Assembly: GCA_900554135.1 (NCBI GenBank)
Contig: USFU01000074.1
Location: 1 to 7,760 of the forward strand
Direction of reading: 5' to 3'
Origin: an uncultured Collinsella sp.
GTDB taxonomy: Bacteria > Actinomycetota > Coriobacteriia > Coriobacteriales > Coriobacteriaceae
DNA length: 7,760 nucleotides
Below the pieces are notes generated by a model. It was not told the origin of the DNA, searched no databases, and was given only the letters and a program-made list of their open reading frames with translations. Position 1 is the stretch's first letter; every line of letters starts with the position of its first letter. Positions 7,038 to 7,760 of the stretch are shown piece by piece. Made by a program: the position numbers and the translations under genes.

Positions 7038-7321
7038 TGGGCAAGACATATACGACCGCTAATGGTCAGGTTGTAACGGATGAAATGATTGACGCGTGGT
7101 GTGAGTCGTACGAGCGCGGAGAGTTTCCGGATGGCGAACACACCGTTGGTGGGATCGTGCATGGACGGCCGCCGCTCTCGGGTGAGGGAACGGCAACGCT
7201 ATCGGTCAAGATTCCTCTGGGAATGAAGGAAGCTATTCGTCGACGGGCGGCTGCCGAGGGGATGACGCCAAGTGAGTTTGCCCGTGCGGCCCTGAGTGAA
7301 AAACTTCTTGCGGCCGGTTGA
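7034..7321 (+). CDS. Ribbon-helix-helix antitoxin/repressor of the pair
   Basis: A 95-residue protein starting at ATG 7034 (or 7037, the next codon), overlapping the toxin stop in ATGATG. A GGGG stretch (7027-7030) serves as ribosome site. The N-terminal half (TDEMIDAWCESYERGEFPDG) is acidic and flexible-looking, a likely toxin-binding part. The C-terminal 40 residues are a ribbon-helix-helix/CopG-type DNA-binding domain: strand TATLSVKIP, helix LGMKEAIRRRAAAEG, turn MTPSE, helix FARAALSEKLL. In such families the strand binds DNA as a dimer and the N-terminus wraps the toxin. Autoregulation through the inverted repeat at 6731-6745 is a plausible inference. The arrangement toxin then antitoxin matches the BrnTA type. 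Confidence 0.75.
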   Translation: MMGKTYTTANGQVVTDEMIDAWCESYERGEFPDGEHTVGGIVHGRPPLSGEGTATLSVKIPLGMKEAIRRRAAAEGMTPSEFARAALSEKLLAAG

Positions 7322-7372
7322 TGCTTCTGACGTGCCGTTCTATAGGATCGAGGTCGTGGCCGAGTTGCGCTC
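7322..7372. other. Intergenic spacer before the tRNA promoter, nothing recognised
   Basis: After the antitoxin stop there are 51 nt before the A/T-rich tRNA promoter element. I see no gene, hairpin or T run that would end the toxin-antitoxin transcript. Either termination is rho-dependent, or transcripts run on into the tRNA region and stop at the terminator after it. Confidence 0.5.
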
Positions 7373-7423
7373 AAAAACTTTTTTAAAATTCTCGGTTGAC
7401 CGGAGCGCGTCCTTGGTTATACT
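7373..7423 (+). promoter_or_regulatory. tRNA promoter with UP-like element
   Basis: A -35 box TTGACC (7396-7401) and a -10 box TATACT (7418-7423) are 16 bp apart, close to the vegetative sigma consensus. Directly upstream, AAAAACTTTTTTAAAATT (7373-7390) has the A-tract/T-tract pattern of an UP element at the position expected for contact with the RNA polymerase alpha subunit. This combination is typical of stable-RNA promoters. Transcription would start near 7430. Confidence 0.82.
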
Positions 7424-7429
7424 AATCAA

Positions 7430-7444
7430 GCCTTGAAACAAGGC
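7430..7444 (+). other. 5' leader hairpin of the tRNA transcript
   Basis: GCCTTG (7430-7435) pairs perfectly with CAAGGC (7439-7444) around an AAA loop, at the predicted transcript start and 11 nt before the tRNA. It may protect the leader before RNase P removes it, or reflect only local symmetry. The function is not known from sequence. Confidence 0.5.
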
Positions 7445-7455
7445 ACACCTCAAAT

Positions 7456-7510
<55 letters not shown>

Positions 7511-7528
<18 letters not shown>

Positions 7529-7574
7529 CCTTGAATTGACTAGGACCTCTGCAAAGGGGTCCTTTTCTTTTATG
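7511..7574 (+). repeat. Direct repeat, copy 1 (tRNA 3' end plus terminator)
   Basis: This 64-bp stretch starts at C56 of the tRNA-Phe T loop and takes in the last 18 nt of the tRNA, the following CC and the terminator, ending in TATG. It recurs at 7697-7760 with one mismatch (T7531 versus A7717). The difference falls at the position of the tRNA's terminal A76: copy 1 reads CCT and copy 2 reads CCA. The repeat period is 186 bp. Confidence 0.95.
7542..7571 (+). terminator. Rho-independent terminator, first copy
   Basis: AGGACCTCT (7542-7550) pairs with AGGGGTCCT (7555-7563), 9 bp with one T-G pair, closed by a GCAA tetraloop of the GNRA type. It is followed by TTTTCTTTT, a standard intrinsic terminator that should end the tRNA-Phe transcript. 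Confidence 0.9.
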
Positions 7575-7696
7575 TGGCCCCCACGCGGAATCGAACCCCG
7601 TGAGGGCGCGGAGCTGAGTAAACGCGTGAGCGTTTGCCAGCGTAGCTCGCAAGGCGCGCAAGCGCCGCAGCGGTCCGTCCGCGCAGCGCGCGGACG
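7575..7696. other. Hairpin-rich 122-bp spacer between the direct repeats
   Basis: No gene is seen. The segment folds almost throughout. CACG (7582-7585) and GG (7587-7588) pair with CC (7597-7598) and CGTG (7599-7602). GAGCT (7611-7615) pairs with AGCTC (7644-7648), enclosing AAACGC-GTGA-GCGTTT (7620-7635). GGCGC-GCAA-GCGCC lies at 7653-7666. CGTCCGCGC (7676-7684) pairs with GCGCGGACG (7688-7696). Two loops, GTGA and GCAA, are GNRA tetraloops, which favours an RNA structure. On the minus strand, 7605-7575 reads like a degenerate tRNA 3' end with GGGGTTCGATTCC. It could be a processed RNA, a mobile repeat or decayed tRNA sequence. Confidence 0.6.
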
Positions 7697-7760
7697 CGAT
7701 TCCCTTCCCCGCCACCATGAATTGACTAGGACCTCTGCAAAGGGGTCCTTTTCTTTTATG
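7697..7760 (+). repeat. Direct repeat, copy 2, reaching the window end
   Basis: 63 of 64 bases match 7511-7574. It carries the tRNA 3' end without the rest of a tRNA, so it is not a functional tRNA gene. It starts directly at the foot of the last hairpin of the spacer (7676-7696). As it runs to the window edge, its full length and the number of further copies are unknown. Confidence 0.93.
7728..7757 (+). terminator. Rho-independent terminator, second copy
   Basis: An exact copy of the stem (AGGACCTCT/AGGGGTCCT), GCAA loop and T-rich tail found at 7542-7571. It would catch read-through from the first terminator and would define the 3' end of a transcript covering the hairpin-rich spacer. Confidence 0.85.

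Noticed and set aside
7697..7716. Second tRNA gene
   Set aside because: Only the 3' part of the T loop, T stem and acceptor strand is present; the upstream sequence is a GC hairpin with no D arm or anticodon arm.

Overview
The window looks like a high-GC actinobacterial chromosome, most likely a member of the Coriobacteriia such as Collinsella. This is inferred from roughly 60-70% GC in the coding regions, tightly overlapped genes, the style of the Tad locus with its Glu-containing prepilin motifs, and an actinobacterial-type BrnT-like toxin-antitoxin pair. The genus cannot be proven from the sequence alone.

Positions 1-6356 are one plus-strand operon for a Tad (tight adherence) / Flp type IV pilus. 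In order: the 3' part of the TadA/CpaF ATPase (5' end outside the window), TadB, a short TadC, the major Flp pilin, an unidentified membrane-anchored protein, a second small pilin-like protein, a TadE-like pseudopilin, a large TadG-like protein (721 aa) and a second TadE-like protein. Almost every junction overlaps or is separated by no more than 10 nt, and I see no internal promoter, so translational coupling is likely. Four proteins share the motif A-Q-[GSA]-T-[TV]-E before their hydrophobic segment, which suggests one prepilin peptidase processes them all; no peptidase gene lies here. A DUF192 gene (6353-6712) overlaps the last tad gene by 4 nt and may be transcribed with it.

After a 58-nt gap holding a perfect inverted repeat and a possible promoter comes a toxin-first, antitoxin-second pair (6771-7321). 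The second gene has a C-terminal ribbon-helix-helix domain.

The right end (7322-7760) is a stable-RNA locus: an A/T-rich UP-like element, a good sigma-70-type promoter, a leader hairpin, tRNA-Phe(GAA) and a rho-independent terminator. The last 18 nt of the tRNA, the CC after it and the terminator are then repeated 186 bp downstream as a 64-bp direct repeat (one mismatch) running to the window edge. The 122 bp between the copies pack several GC-rich hairpins, two of them with GNRA tetraloops, plus a degenerate tRNA T-arm on the minus strand. The layout resembles the tRNA-3'-end repeats of the E. coli tyrT locus and is the most unusual part of the window.
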